Of a stretch of 64,000 nucleotides of DNA, positions 8,408 to 17,730 are shown in pieces; position 1 is the first letter of the stretch; every line of letters starts with the position of its first letter. The stretch spans positions 1-64,000 of the forward strand of contig NZ_LIQR01000047.1 in NCBI RefSeq assembly GCF_001418575.1, read 5' to 3'. This stretch comes from Peterkaempfera griseoplana (GTDB taxonomy: Bacteria; Actinomycetota; Actinomycetes; Streptomycetales; Streptomycetaceae). The notes beneath the pieces are model-generated. The model worked only from the letters and a program-made list of their open reading frames with translations. It ran no database searches and was not told where the DNA came from. The translations under genes were made by a program, and so were the position numbers.

Positions 8408-10273
8408 TCAGTTGGTCTGCGGGACGCTGATCCGGTCGATGTCGGGTGCGTATCCGCTGCCGCTGTCGAAGGTGATGGTGTTGGAGCCGGCCTTCAGGGC
8501 GAGCTGGACGCTGACGGTGTCGACCGTGCCCCAGTCACCGGTGGAGGGGAACGGCAGGCTGGTGCCGTTGCCGGTGTTGGAGAACACGGTCACCGAACGG
8601 GGGTCGCCGCTGACGTAGGCGACCTTGACGGTGTAGATCCCGTCCTTCTGCACCGTGATGTGGTTGAACTGGAGCTTGCCGCCGAGGTAGAGGTTGCCGA
8701 CCTTGTTGCCACCGGAGCAGGCGTCGCATCCGGCGACGGAGGCGTTGCCGCTGAGCGTGTTGGCCGCGGACTCCGCCTCGTAGCTCGTGGTCGCCAGGGT
8801 CGTGCCGCCGGGCCTGACGGTGAACAGCCGGGAGCCGTGGGCGGGCAGCGCCTCGGTGATCCTGTTCTTGTACGTCCCGAGGTTCTGCTTGTTCCACAGG
8901 TCGCGTACGGAGGCGTTGCCGGCGAATCCGAAGGACGCCCAGTCGGCGCTGACGGAGGCCGGCGAGTCGCCGAGGTTGAACAGCGCGACGGTGTAGCTGC
9001 CGTCGGCGTTCCTGGTGCCCCAGACCTGCTGGTCGCCCATCGGGGTGACCGGCCGGGCCACGGGCGAGTCGCTCTGGTCGACTGCGATGACTTCCTGGTT
9101 GGTCAGCAGGGAGACGCCGTAGCCGTCGAGCCGGGTGAGGTCGTCACCGGTGTACAGGGGCGACTTGTTGATCGCCCACAGGGTCATGTAGCTCTGCCGC
9201 TCGGCCTTGGTGAGGCCGTCCATCGCCCCGTTGCCGACGTCGAGGGAGTCAAGGTCGTTCCAGCCGCCGGGGCCTGCCTTGTGGCTCCATGCCGGGGCGT
9301 CGTTCCATCGGTCGTTGACCGAGTTCTCCCAGGTGACGAGGGTGTTGCAGTAGCACTCCACGTCGGTCTCGATGCGCCAGCCGTTGGAGTACTGCTTCCA
9401 GTCGGCGGCGTGGCCGATGTCGAGGGACCAGGAGATCTCCAGGTGGATGGGGCGCCCGGTGGCGGCGATGGCCTGGTGCCAGGCGGCGACGTCGGCCACG
9501 TTGTCGTAGTTGTCCCCCGACTTGAACGAGCCGGGGCCGACACCGTCCAGCTTGAGGAAGTCGTAGCCCCAGTCGGCGAACATCTGCGCCTGTGAGTCGA
9601 CGTACTTCTGTGCGCAGGGGTTGTCGAAGTCCAGCTTGTAGGAGCTGTCCCAGCCGTTGGTGGTGCGCAGGTCCGGGTAGACGATGTCGGCGGTGGTGCA
9701 GCCGGGGGCGTTCCAGACCGGCACCTTGCCGTCGCCGTAGGCCTCCTTCTCCAGGCCCACGGGCAGGTAGATGCCGGCCTTGAGGCCCTTGGCGTGGATG
9801 TGGTCGGCGACCGGCTTCATGCCGTCGGGGAAGCGCAGCGGGTCGGGCGCCTGGCGGCCGTACTGGTCGTACTCGGGCTTCCAGGTGTTGTCGCGCCACC
9901 AGCCGGCGTCGATGTTGACGTAGTCGTAGCCGTATTTCTTGAGCTTGGTGGCGAGGGCGTCCGTCTGCTTCAGGACGTTCGCCTGCGTGAGGTAGCTGTA
10001 GTCGCCGTCGGGGTTCAGGCCCGGGTACTTGGAGGACTGCATGCTCCAGCTGGACCAGCCCATGTAGGGCTTGGCTGCTGTGCCGGAGGTGGCGTCCGCG
10101 GTGGGTGCGGCGGCGGTCGCAGCCGTCTTTCCGGCGGCTTCCGCCTGGGTGGCGGCGGCAGGGACGGCCGTTGCCAGAGCGGCCGTCACGGCCAGGACCA
10201 GCGTGGCTCGTGCTGTCCGGGACAGGGACCCGGCGGGGACTGCGGGCAGGGCTGGGTACGAGGATGACCGCAT
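8408..10273 (-). CDS. secreted GH27 glycosidase with C-terminal CBM35-like domain
   Basis: A 621-residue secreted retaining glycosidase of family 27 (alpha-galactosidase / beta-L-arabinopyranosidase). A signal peptide (about 1-47) leads to a TIM barrel starting KPYMGWSSW (68-76). The nucleophile is Asp243 in FLKLDG and the likely acid/base is Asp304 in RIETD; GGWNDLD follows. A beta-sandwich (GRLF-type) lies after about 390. Residues from about 500 (YEAESA, CSGGNKVG) form a CBM35/CBM6-like carbohydrate-binding domain. The usual Asp-Asp pair that holds galactose reads Asp122-Ala123 (NIDAGW), so specificity may differ from plain alpha-galactosidase. It is flanked by hairpins on both sides. Confidence 0.9.
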   Translation of the reverse strand: MRSSSYPALPAVPAGSLSRTARATLVLAVTAALATAVPAAATQAEAAGKTAATAAAPTADATSGTAAKPYMGWSSWSMQSSKYPGLNPDGDYSYLTQANVLKQTDALATKLKKYGYDYVNIDAGWWRDNTWKPEYDQYGRQAPDPLRFPDGMKPVADHIHAKGLKAGIYLPVGLEKEAYGDGKVPVWNAPGCTTADIVYPDLRTTNGWDSSYKLDFDNPCAQKYVDSQAQMFADWGYDFLKLDGVGPGSFKSGDNYDNVADVAAWHQAIAATGRPIHLEISWSLDIGHAADWKQYSNGWRIETDVECYCNTLVTWENSVNDRWNDAPAWSHKAGPGGWNDLDSLDVGNGAMDGLTKAERQSYMTLWAINKSPLYTGDDLTRLDGYGVSLLTNQEVIAVDQSDSPVARPVTPMGDQQVWGTRNADGSYTVALFNLGDSPASVSADWASFGFAGNASVRDLWNKQNLGTYKNRITEALPAHGSRLFTVRPGGTTLATTSYEAESAANTLSGNASVAGCDACSGGNKVGNLYLGGKLQFNHITVQKDGIYTVKVAYVSGDPRSVTVFSNTGNGTSLPFPSTGDWGTVDTVSVQLALKAGSNTITFDSGSGYAPDIDRISVPQTN

Positions 10274-10330
10274 GGGGTCGGACCTCCTGTTGTGGGGTCA
10301 CGGGGATCGTGCGGTGGAACCGTGCAGGGG

Positions 10331-10360
10331 GACGGGCCTTCAGGACGCCGGAGGCCCGTC
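10331..10360 (-). terminator. hairpin between permease and GH27 genes
   Basis: A perfect 9-bp stem, GACGGGCCT (10331-10339) with AGGCCCGTC (10352-10360), around a 12-base loop. It lies 29 bases past the stop of the last permease gene and before the GH27 start. A terminator or partial attenuator is likely. Confidence 0.55.
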
Positions 10361-10388
10361 GGTCGCAGTGACGGGCGGGACGGTCGGC

Positions 10389-11312
10389 TCAGCCCTTGCC
10401 CGAGCCGATGGTGAGCCCGCTGATGAACTGGCGCTGCAGCGCGAAGTACACCAGCAGCGTGGGGATCGCGGTCATGAGGGCACCGGCCGCGATGAGGTTG
10501 GGGTTGGTGAAGTACTGGCCCTGGAGGTTGGCCAGCGCGGAGGTGACCGGACGTTTGTCACCCGTCTCGATCAGCGCGAGGGACCAGAAGAAGTCGTTGT
10601 AGATCCAGATGGACTCCAGCGTCGCGAGCGCTGCGAACGCCGGGCGGCACAGCGGCAGCACGATCTGGAGGAACTGGCGCCACGCCGGGGCACCGTCGAC
10701 AACGGCGGCTTCGAAGATCTCTTTCGGGATCGTCCTCATGTAGTTGCTGAGCACGAACGTGCAGAAGCCGCACTGGTAGGCGATGTGGATGAAGATGATG
10801 CCCCAGAGCGAGTTGTAGACGAGCAGGGAGTCGCTCATCCACGACGGCAGCGGGATCAGCAGGTACAGCCGGAACAGCGGCGTGATCAGCACCTGCGCGG
10901 GGAGCAGGTTCCCCGCGGTGAAGAGCATCAGCAGCACGACGTTCCAGCGGAAGTCGAACCGCGAGACGAAGAAGGCCACGGCCGCCGCGAACAGCAGGGT
11001 GCCGAGCACCGCCGGAATGGTGATGAGCACCGAGTTCCAGAAGAAGTGCGGCATCCCGGACTGACTCCAGGCGTCCGAGAAGTTCTGCAGACCGATGCTG
11101 TGCGGCCAGGAGAGATACCCGTGCTGTGTGGTGTCCGCGTAGGGCCGCAGGGAGGTGTAGACGGCCCACAGCAGCGGGACGAGCCACAGCAGCGCGATCC
11201 CGCCCAGCATGATGTGCCGTCCGGTCTGCCGCCTGGGCCCGCGGGGGGCGCTTGCGGTACGTGTCAGCGCGGGCCGTGACCGGTGGGCCGGCGGCGTGGC
11301 GGTCACGGTCAC
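10389..11312 (-). CDS. carbohydrate ABC transporter permease (MalG-like, CUT1)
   Basis: A 307-residue inner-membrane permease with six predicted membrane helices. The cytoplasmic EAA loop (EAAVVDGAPAWRQFLQIVLP) couples it to the ATPase, and the end IGSGKG is typical of MalG-type subunits. Its GTG start overlaps the TGA of the preceding permease (GTGA), indicating translational coupling. No ATPase gene is present; CUT1 systems in streptomycetes commonly share MsiK encoded elsewhere. Confidence 0.92.
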   Translation of the reverse strand: MTVTATPPAHRSRPALTRTASAPRGPRRQTGRHIMLGGIALLWLVPLLWAVYTSLRPYADTTQHGYLSWPHSIGLQNFSDAWSQSGMPHFFWNSVLITIPAVLGTLLFAAAVAFFVSRFDFRWNVVLLMLFTAGNLLPAQVLITPLFRLYLLIPLPSWMSDSLLVYNSLWGIIFIHIAYQCGFCTFVLSNYMRTIPKEIFEAAVVDGAPAWRQFLQIVLPLCRPAFAALATLESIWIYNDFFWSLALIETGDKRPVTSALANLQGQYFTNPNLIAAGALMTAIPTLLVYFALQRQFISGLTIGSGKG

Positions 11313-12238
11313 TGGTCCTCCTTGCGGAAGGTCTGGACGAGGAAGGCCCCGATCGCGGCCAGCGAGACGAGGAGCAGGAGGACTGCGAGCGCGGACCCGT
11401 ACCCGATGTGGCTGGACTCACCGATGATGTTGTCGGTGATGAGCAGGGACAGGAGTTCCATGCCGGGCTTGCTGCCGGTGCCGCCGCCCAGCACATAGAC
11501 GATGTCGAAGGCGCGGAGGGACTCCATGACGGTGACGACCAGGACGATGATGTTGACCGGCTTCAGCGCCGGCAGCACCACTCTCATGAAGGTCTGGCGC
11601 CCGTTGGCGCCGTCGAGTGCGGCCGCCTCCTTCAGGGCGGGGTCGACGCCCTTGAGCCCCGCCAGGTAGAGGATCATGATGTAGCCGGTGTGCCGCCAGC
11701 CGGAGGCGACCAGTACGGCCCACAGGTTGAGGTGGGGATCGCCGAGCCAGTCGATGTGACGGCCGAGCGCGCCGTCCAGAAGTCCGGTGTCGGGGTTGTA
11801 GATGATCTCCCAGATGAATCCGACGACCGCCAGGGAGAGCACCATCGGCATGAAGATCGCGGTCTGGTAGACCCGGCTGAAACGGATCTTGCGGTCCAGC
11901 TGGTAGGCGAGAAAGACGCCGAACGGGGTGGGCAGGAGCGCCGTGAACAGCAGCCAGACGACGTTGTGCCGGACAGCCGGCCAGAACGGCGGGTAGTTGG
12001 TGAGGATCTGGTGGTAGTTGTCCAGCCCGGCCCAGTGGATGTCGGACAGAGTGAGGCCGTCCCAGCCGGTGAAGGACAGGCCGATGGAGGACAGCGCCGG
12101 CAGCCACACGAAGACCAGCAGGGCCAGCAGCGGGATTCCGACGGCAACCGTCAGGAAGAGGCGGTCACCAGGACCGAGCCGGCGAGGACGGGGGTGTGCG
12201 CGGGACGACGACCGGCGCGAGGGTCGCACGGAGGACAT
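11309..12238 (-). CDS. carbohydrate ABC transporter permease (MalF-like, CUT1)
   Basis: A permease of about 309 residues with six helices and the EAA loop EAAALDGANGRQTFMRVVLP. It pairs with the MalG-like subunit to form the membrane channel for an imported oligosaccharide. The start is ATG 12238, 20 bp after the binding-protein stop, with GGAGAGG as ribosome-binding site; the frame is open upstream but that part overlaps the binding-protein gene. Confidence 0.92.
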   Translation of the reverse strand: MSSVRPSRRSSSRAHPRPRRLGPGDRLFLTVAVGIPLLALLVFVWLPALSSIGLSFTGWDGLTLSDIHWAGLDNYHQILTNYPPFWPAVRHNVVWLLFTALLPTPFGVFLAYQLDRKIRFSRVYQTAIFMPMVLSLAVVGFIWEIIYNPDTGLLDGALGRHIDWLGDPHLNLWAVLVASGWRHTGYIMILYLAGLKGVDPALKEAAALDGANGRQTFMRVVLPALKPVNIIVLVVTVMESLRAFDIVYVLGGGTGSKPGMELLSLLITDNIIGESSHIGYGSALAVLLLLVSLAAIGAFLVQTFRKEDQ

Positions 12239-12258
12239 GGTGAGCCTCTCCGGTGGGG

Positions 12259-13572
12259 TCAGGCCGTGAAGAAGCGCGAGCGCTGCGACTCGATCTTCCT
12301 CAGCAGGGCCGAGCCGTCGTCGGGGTGGTTGAGCCACTCGGTGAAGCCCGGCTCGACCACGGTGGAGATGAATCCCGGGTCGCTGTCGCGGTCACCGAAC
12401 TGGGTGATGTGCTTGGCACCGGCGATGAGTTCGGCGGACTTCTTCTGCAGGGCGTTGTACGCGCTCGTGTCGGCACCTGAGTTGACGGCGACGTTGCTGG
12501 GGTCGACGCCCATGTACAGGCCCTCGGCCTTCGCGCCGCCGAGGAACTCCAGGAGCTTGGTGGCGCCGTCGTGGTTCTTCGGTCTGCGGCTGAGCATGAA
12601 GCCGTCGGTGGGCGCCTCGACCGTGTCCTGGCCGTACGTCGGGTCGATCTCCGGGAAGGGGAAGAAGTCGATGTCGGCGCGCAGGGACTCGTCGGTGACC
12701 TGCTGGCCGAGGAAGAGGCCGATGACCGCCATGCCGGACTTCTTGTCGAGCAGGGACTGCGCCGCGTCCTGCCAGGAGCGGCCGCCGCCGCCCGTCTGGT
12801 AGTAGGGGGCGAGTTCCCGCCACAGGTCGATGGTCCGGACGACGCGCTTGTCCGTCCAGGCGGCCTGGCCCCGCATCAGGGACATGTGGAAGTCGTAACC
12901 GTTGGCGCGGAGGTTGAGGTAGTCGAAGGCGCCGAGGATGCTCCAGCTGTCGCCCCCGCCGTAGCCGGAGGCAATCGGGGAGAGTCCGTCCTTCTGCATC
13001 TGCCTGGCGAGCGCGGTGAACTGGCTCCAGTTCGCGGGGATCTGGTAGCCGTGCTGCTGGAAGACGCTCTTGCGGTAGAAGACGGCCCACGGGTAGTTGT
13101 AGAGCGGGACGAAGTAGTACTTCCCGTCCTCGCCTCTGGACAGCTGCCTGGTCGCGTCGCTGAAGCCGGCGCCTATCGTGTCCCAGACCTCGTCCAGGGG
13201 ACTGGCCAGGCCCTTCTTGGCGAAGTACTGCATGCGGTAGCCGGCGAACCAGGTGAAGACGTCGTCCGGGGTGCCCTGCAGATAGGTCGAGATGCTCTTC
13301 TGGAAGGTGTCGTGGTCGACGGTGTTCGTCCTGACCGTGAGCTTGCTGTCCTTCTGGAAGGCGTCCGTCACCGCGGCGTAGGCCTTCTTGGGTGTGGCGT
13401 CCGCACCGTTCGAACCGAAGGTCACCGTCTTGGGGTCGGATCCGGCTCCGCCGCCGCAGGCGGTGAGGGCCGGCACCGCCAGGGCTGCCGCCCCGGCGCC
13501 GAGCAGTCCCTGGAGCACCGTTCTGCGGTTGGGCCCCACAGGGGTCCGGAAGCTGCGGCTCTGCAGCGTCAT
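12259..13572 (-). CDS. ABC transporter sugar-binding lipoprotein (CUT1)
   Basis: A 437-residue extracellular solute-binding protein. The leader has twin arginines (NRRTVLQGLLGAGAAAL) and ends in the lipobox LTACGGG, predicting a Tat-exported lipoprotein. The mature part is a family-1 binding protein: PDDVFTWFAGYRMQYFAKKG, PLYNYPWAVFYRKSVFQQHG, FPFPEID. It is the first transport gene, 8 bp downstream of the ROK regulator gene. Position beside alpha-galactosidases suggests galactosyl-oligosaccharides, which is inference. Confidence 0.92.
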   Translation of the reverse strand: MTLQSRSFRTPVGPNRRTVLQGLLGAGAAALAVPALTACGGGAGSDPKTVTFGSNGADATPKKAYAAVTDAFQKDSKLTVRTNTVDHDTFQKSISTYLQGTPDDVFTWFAGYRMQYFAKKGLASPLDEVWDTIGAGFSDATRQLSRGEDGKYYFVPLYNYPWAVFYRKSVFQQHGYQIPANWSQFTALARQMQKDGLSPIASGYGGGDSWSILGAFDYLNLRANGYDFHMSLMRGQAAWTDKRVVRTIDLWRELAPYYQTGGGGRSWQDAAQSLLDKKSGMAVIGLFLGQQVTDESLRADIDFFPFPEIDPTYGQDTVEAPTDGFMLSRRPKNHDGATKLLEFLGGAKAEGLYMGVDPSNVAVNSGADTSAYNALQKKSAELIAGAKHITQFGDRDSDPGFISTVVEPGFTEWLNHPDDGSALLRKIESQRSRFFTA

Positions 13573-13580
13573 TGCGTCTC

Positions 13581-14756
13581 CTAGTGCGTGTCTGATCCGA
13601 TGAAGGACTGGATCGCGGTGGCTGCGGCCCCACGCGCCCACTCCTCGAAGGGCAGCGGACGTGTCGTCACGTCGCACTGCACGGCGGTGCCGAAGGCGGA
13701 GGCAGCGAACGCGTCCCGGATGCCCTCGGCGAAAAGGTCGTAGGCGGCCAGGCCCTCGCCGGAAATGACCACTCGTTCGGGACCGAGCAGGTTGACCACC
13801 GAGCCGATGGCCCTCCCGATGGCCTCGCCCGCCCGTGCGTAGACCTCCCGGACCCTCGGGTCCCCGGTGCGGGCCAGTTCCAGCGCCTCGGCCACGGTGG
13901 CCACGGGCAGGCCCGTGGCGCTGCGGACCTCGCGCAGGATCGCGGGGTCGGCCGCGATGGCCTCGACGCAGCCGTTGTTGCCGCAGTGGCAGGGCGGCCC
14001 GAGCGGGTCGATGGACAGATGCCCGATCTCTCCGGCCACGCCGTGCGCACCCGACACCACCCGTCCGTGCACCACGAGGCCGCAGCCGATGCCGGCGCCC
14101 ACGGTCACCAGGGCGAAGTCGGACAGGCCGACTCCGGCCCCGAACCACTGCTCGGCGACGGTGAGCGCCCGCACGTCGTTGTCGACGGTGACCGGCAGAC
14201 CGGTCGCCGTCTCGACGATCCCGGCGAGCGGCACGTCCCGCCACTCCAGGAAGGGCGAGTAGCGGACCACTCCGGCTGCCCGGTCGACATCACCCGAGAC
14301 TGCGATGCCGAGCCCCCGCACCTGCACACCGAAGCCGTCGGCCTCGGTGAGGAGCTCGTGCACCAGCGCGGTGACGGAGGGGAGCACCGCCCCCGGCTCA
14401 CGGCCTGCGAGCCGTACGTGCCGGGCCACCCGGATACGGCAGCACAGGTCGGCCAGCACGGCGATGATCTCGTCCCCGGTCACCTTGATCCCGATGAACA
14501 GCGCCCGGCCGGCGTCCACCCGCACCAGGTTCGCCGGACGCCCCACAGCGGGTCGCGCCCCTTCGTCCGCGCCCTCGACCAGGTAGCCGAGCTGCATCAG
14601 CGGCCGCACCGCCTTGGTGACGGCGGCAGAGGACAGCCCGGTGCGTCGCGCTATCTCGATCCGGGTGAGCGGACCGTGGGAGAGCACGGTGGTGAAGACC
14701 AGGGAAGCGGCCGGCGTGGTTGCCGGGACCACCTCGTGGGGGGAGGTCGAGCGCAT
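13581..14756 (-). CDS. ROK family transcriptional regulator
   Basis: A 391-residue sugar-responsive repressor. It has an N-terminal winged helix (RIEIARRTGLSSAAVTKAVR), then a ROK sugar-kinase-like domain with IGIKVTGDEI and the zinc/ROK signature CHCGNNGCVEAIA. The start is ATG 14756; the frame is open further upstream but that part covers the operator region. It is the first gene of the transporter operon and is divergent from the GH36 gene. It is predicted to repress both until a sugar or sugar phosphate binds. Confidence 0.9.
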   Translation of the reverse strand: MRSTSPHEVVPATTPAASLVFTTVLSHGPLTRIEIARRTGLSSAAVTKAVRPLMQLGYLVEGADEGARPAVGRPANLVRVDAGRALFIGIKVTGDEIIAVLADLCCRIRVARHVRLAGREPGAVLPSVTALVHELLTEADGFGVQVRGLGIAVSGDVDRAAGVVRYSPFLEWRDVPLAGIVETATGLPVTVDNDVRALTVAEQWFGAGVGLSDFALVTVGAGIGCGLVVHGRVVSGAHGVAGEIGHLSIDPLGPPCHCGNNGCVEAIAADPAILREVRSATGLPVATVAEALELARTGDPRVREVYARAGEAIGRAIGSVVNLLGPERVVISGEGLAAYDLFAEGIRDAFAASAFGTAVQCDVTTRPLPFEEWARGAAATAIQSFIGSDTH

Positions 14757-14772
14757 GGCCGGAAACCTAGGG

Positions 14773-14803
14773 TGATTCTTTTCCTCTGTCAATGAAAGAA
14801 TCA
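14773..14803. promoter_or_regulatory. inverted repeat, likely ROK operator
   Basis: TGATTCTTT (14773-14781) and AAAGAATCA (14795-14803) are exact inverted repeats with a 13-base spacer, an AT-rich island in GC-rich DNA. It lies 16 bp upstream of the ROK start and between the ROK and GH36 genes, where an autoregulatory operator is expected. Confidence 0.65.
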
Positions 14804-14937
14804 GATCCCCTTGGAAGAGCCACTCCGGCAAGAGTCAGACCTGCAAAAGATGGCTGTGTGCAGGGAGTTGACACATGATCTAAGGCGAGGTTGGCTGCTC
14901 GCTGCTCCTGTGCGGCGCTATCCGAACGTGAGGATCC

Positions 14938-17109
14938 ATGGCTGCGATCTCCTTCGACCCCGCCTCCGGGGTCTGGCTGCTCTCCACCGCGCACACGTCG
15001 TACGCGCTGCGGATCGACGACACGGGAGCGCCCTGCCACCTCGCATGGGGACCCCGGCTGAGCCTCGCGGCGGCCGCGGAGCTGATACCTCCCCCGGCCG
15101 CTCCCATCAGCAGCTTCGAGGGCCGGCCCCCGGCCGGCGAGGAGCTGCCCGTCGACGGAGGTGCCCGGTACGGAGCCCCCTCCCTGCGCGTGCGCTTCGC
15201 CGACGGCACCCGAGCCTTCGAATGGGAGCCCGTCGGCCACCACATCGGCGAACCCGCCCCCGGAGCGGCCGAACTGGCCCTGGAGTTCCGCGACCGCCAC
15301 TACCCGCTGACGGTCACCCTGCACTACCGGGTCCATGACGACACCGACGTCATCGAACGCTGGACCGTCCTGCGCAACACCGGGCAGCAGCCGCTCTCCC
15401 TGCTGCGTGCGGACTCGGCCGCCTGGACGCTGCCGCCGCGCGACGGCTACCGGATCAGTCATGTGACAGGCCAGTGGTCGTCGGAGAGCCGGCTGCACCG
15501 GGAGCCGGTACCGCACGGCGAGACGGTGCTCACCAGCCGGCGCGGCATCACCAGCCACCATGCGAACCCATGGGTGATGCTGGACGCCGGAGACGCCACC
15601 GAGGACCGCGGCGAGGTGTGGAGCGCGGCCCTGGCCTGGAGCGGCAGCTGGCACATCACCGTGCAGCGCACGCCCGACGGACGTACGGCCTTCACCAGCG
15701 GCGCCGGGCACGACGGTGCGTCACTGCCGCTCGGTCCCAGCGAGGAGCATGTGACCCCGCGCTGCGCGGCCCTGTTCACCGACGGCGGTTTCGGCGCGGC
15801 GAGCCGCGCATGGCACGCCTACATCACGGCCCATGTGCTACCGCACCCCGACGAGTTGCGCCCCGTGCTGTTCAACTCCTGGGAGGCCACCGGCTTCGAT
15901 GTCAACGAGGCCGGGCAGAGGGCTCTCGCGGCCAGGGCCGCGGAGCTCGGGGCCGAGCTCTATGTCGTCGACGACGGCTGGTTCGGCGCCCGCGGAGACG
16001 ACACGGCCGGGCTCGGCGACTGGTCACCCTCTCCTGACCGGTTCCCCCGAGGACTGGGCCCCCTGGTCGAGGAGGTACACCGGCTCGGGATGCGGTTCGG
16101 CCTGTGGGTGGAGCCCGAAATGGTCAACCCGGACAGCGACCTCTACCGCGCGCACCCCGACTGGGTCCTTCACTTCCCGCACCGCACCCGCACCGAGCTG
16201 CGCAACCAACTGGTGCTCAACTTCGCGCGTGACGACGTCGCCGCCTGGGCGTACGGATGGCTCACCCGGCTGGTCGCCGACAACGGCATCGACTTCCTCA
16301 AGTGGGACATGAACCGCGCCCTCAGCGAAGCAGGCTGGCCCGACCGCACGGAAGGCCAGGACCTGCTCTGGACGCGGTACGTGCACAATCTCTACCACGT
16401 CATCGACCGGCTCCGCGCGGACCACCCGCAGCTGCGGATCGAGACGTGCAGCGGCGGCGGCGGCCGCGTCGACCTGGGCATCCTCTCCCGCACGGACCAG
16501 GCGTGGCCGTCCGACAACACCGACGCCGCAGACCGGGTCGGCATCCAGTACGGCTTCAGCCAGCTCTACCCGGCACGGACGATGGCCGCCTGGGTGACGG
16601 ACGTCCCCAACCAGCTCACCGGACGCTCGGTGCCGCTGCGCTACCGCTTCCACGTGGCGATGGCGGGGGTTCTGGCGGTGGGTGGCGACCTCACCCGCTG
16701 GACGGCGGAGGAGCTCACCCAGGGCGCCGAGCTGGTGGCCGAGTACAAGAGGGTCCGCCACATCGTGCAGCAGGGTGTCCAGCACCGGCTCCGCGGTCCC
16801 GTCGACGACGCACCCTCCGCAGTGCAGTACACGACGGCGGACCGCCGGGAGGCCTTCGTGCTGGTGTGGCGGCGGGCTCCGCGCCACGGCACGCCGAGCC
16901 CCGCCCTCAGGCTGGCCGGCCTGGATCCCACCGCACGCTACCGCGACGTCCGGACCGGCGCCGTGCACCACGCGTCGGTGCTCACCGGGTACGGAATCAC
17001 CCCGGACCTGCCGCGCGGCGACTGGTCGAGCGCCTCCCTGCACCTGGTGAGGGTGGATGACGAGGGGCCGTCGCCTGAGCATCGAGCGATGCCGGGCCGT
17101 GCCGAATGA
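14938..17109 (+). CDS. GH36 alpha-galactosidase, cytoplasmic
   Basis: A 723-residue glycoside hydrolase family 36 enzyme, predicted to release alpha-linked galactose from imported oligosaccharides. There is no signal peptide, so it acts in the cytoplasm. A beta-supersandwich N-domain precedes the TIM barrel (FNSWEATGFDVNE, YVVDDGWFGAR, GLWVEPEMVNPDSDL). The nucleophile is Asp457 in FLKWDMNR and the acid/base Asp526 in PSDNTDA; CSGGGGR near 504 binds substrate. A TTGACA hexamer at 14868-14873 could be the -35 box, but no convincing -10 follows. It is divergent from the ROK/transport operon. Confidence 0.93.
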   Translation: MAAISFDPASGVWLLSTAHTSYALRIDDTGAPCHLAWGPRLSLAAAAELIPPPAAPISSFEGRPPAGEELPVDGGARYGAPSLRVRFADGTRAFEWEPVGHHIGEPAPGAAELALEFRDRHYPLTVTLHYRVHDDTDVIERWTVLRNTGQQPLSLLRADSAAWTLPPRDGYRISHVTGQWSSESRLHREPVPHGETVLTSRRGITSHHANPWVMLDAGDATEDRGEVWSAALAWSGSWHITVQRTPDGRTAFTSGAGHDGASLPLGPSEEHVTPRCAALFTDGGFGAASRAWHAYITAHVLPHPDELRPVLFNSWEATGFDVNEAGQRALAARAAELGAELYVVDDGWFGARGDDTAGLGDWSPSPDRFPRGLGPLVEEVHRLGMRFGLWVEPEMVNPDSDLYRAHPDWVLHFPHRTRTELRNQLVLNFARDDVAAWAYGWLTRLVADNGIDFLKWDMNRALSEAGWPDRTEGQDLLWTRYVHNLYHVIDRLRADHPQLRIETCSGGGGRVDLGILSRTDQAWPSDNTDAADRVGIQYGFSQLYPARTMAAWVTDVPNQLTGRSVPLRYRFHVAMAGVLAVGGDLTRWTAEELTQGAELVAEYKRVRHIVQQGVQHRLRGPVDDAPSAVQYTTADRREAFVLVWRRAPRHGTPSPALRLAGLDPTARYRDVRTGAVHHASVLTGYGITPDLPRGDWSSASLHLVRVDDEGPSPEHRAMPGRAE

Positions 17110-17118
17110 GCTGTCCCG

Positions 17119-17720
17119 TCAGCGCACCCCCGTCCCGAGGTGAGCCGGCCTGCAGCACCATCTGCCTTCGCCGTCTCCGCAGGTCATGCTGAAACGCTCA
17201 GTCAGCCGTCGCTGCCCGTGCCCGGAGCGCGTCAGCCTCCTCCGGTTGGCCCGGACAGCCAGGATCCGCGCCCGGTACCCCCTCGCGTACCCATGGCCCA
17301 GGGCCTCGGCTCGCAGGAGAGCCTCCCTGGCCCGCTCCTGGTCGCTGCGGTCCCGGAAGGCCACGCCCAGCGACCCCCATCGGAAACACCTCGTCCTGCA
17401 AGAGGATCACGGCGCCCGGCGCTCGACACCGGCCCCGTCGCCACGGTCGAGCGCCTGCCTGACGAGTCCCAGCATGGCGTCCGGATCACCGAGCGCCGCG
17501 GCCTTCTCCCAGACCACCGGCGCCCGGTTCGCGTGCAGCATGCCCAGGTTGTAGCCGGCGACCACGTTCCCGGCTGCCCACGCTCGGCCCCACCAGTGCA
17601 GCGCGCCGGCCCGGTCACCCTTCAGGTGCAGGGCTGCCGCAGGTTCCCCGTCGCCACGTCGTCGCCCAGCTCGGCCGCAACCGCAAACCCGGCCGGCTCC
17701 CTCGCCTACCCCGCCCCTTG
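17119..17720 (-). pseudogene. decayed Sel1/TPR-repeat protein
   Basis: Pieces of one repeat protein appear in three minus-strand frames. Near 17700-17640 it reads FAVAAELGDDVATGNL. From about 17620 in a second frame it reads DRAGALHWWGRAWAAGNVVA, then WEKAAALGDPDAMLGLVRQA, ending at a stop near 17407. From about 17350 in a third frame it reads QERAREALLRAEALGHGYAR. Alanine-rich helices with G-D/N spacing match Sel1-like repeats. At least two frameshifts make it a pseudogene. Confidence 0.6.
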
Positions 17721-17730
17721 AGTTCCGTCC

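Noticed and set aside
14868-14896. TTGACA hexamer as a complete GH36 promoter
   Set aside because: The -35 match is exact, but 17 bp later the sequence is TTGGCT, a poor -10 box, so I mention it only as a possibility.
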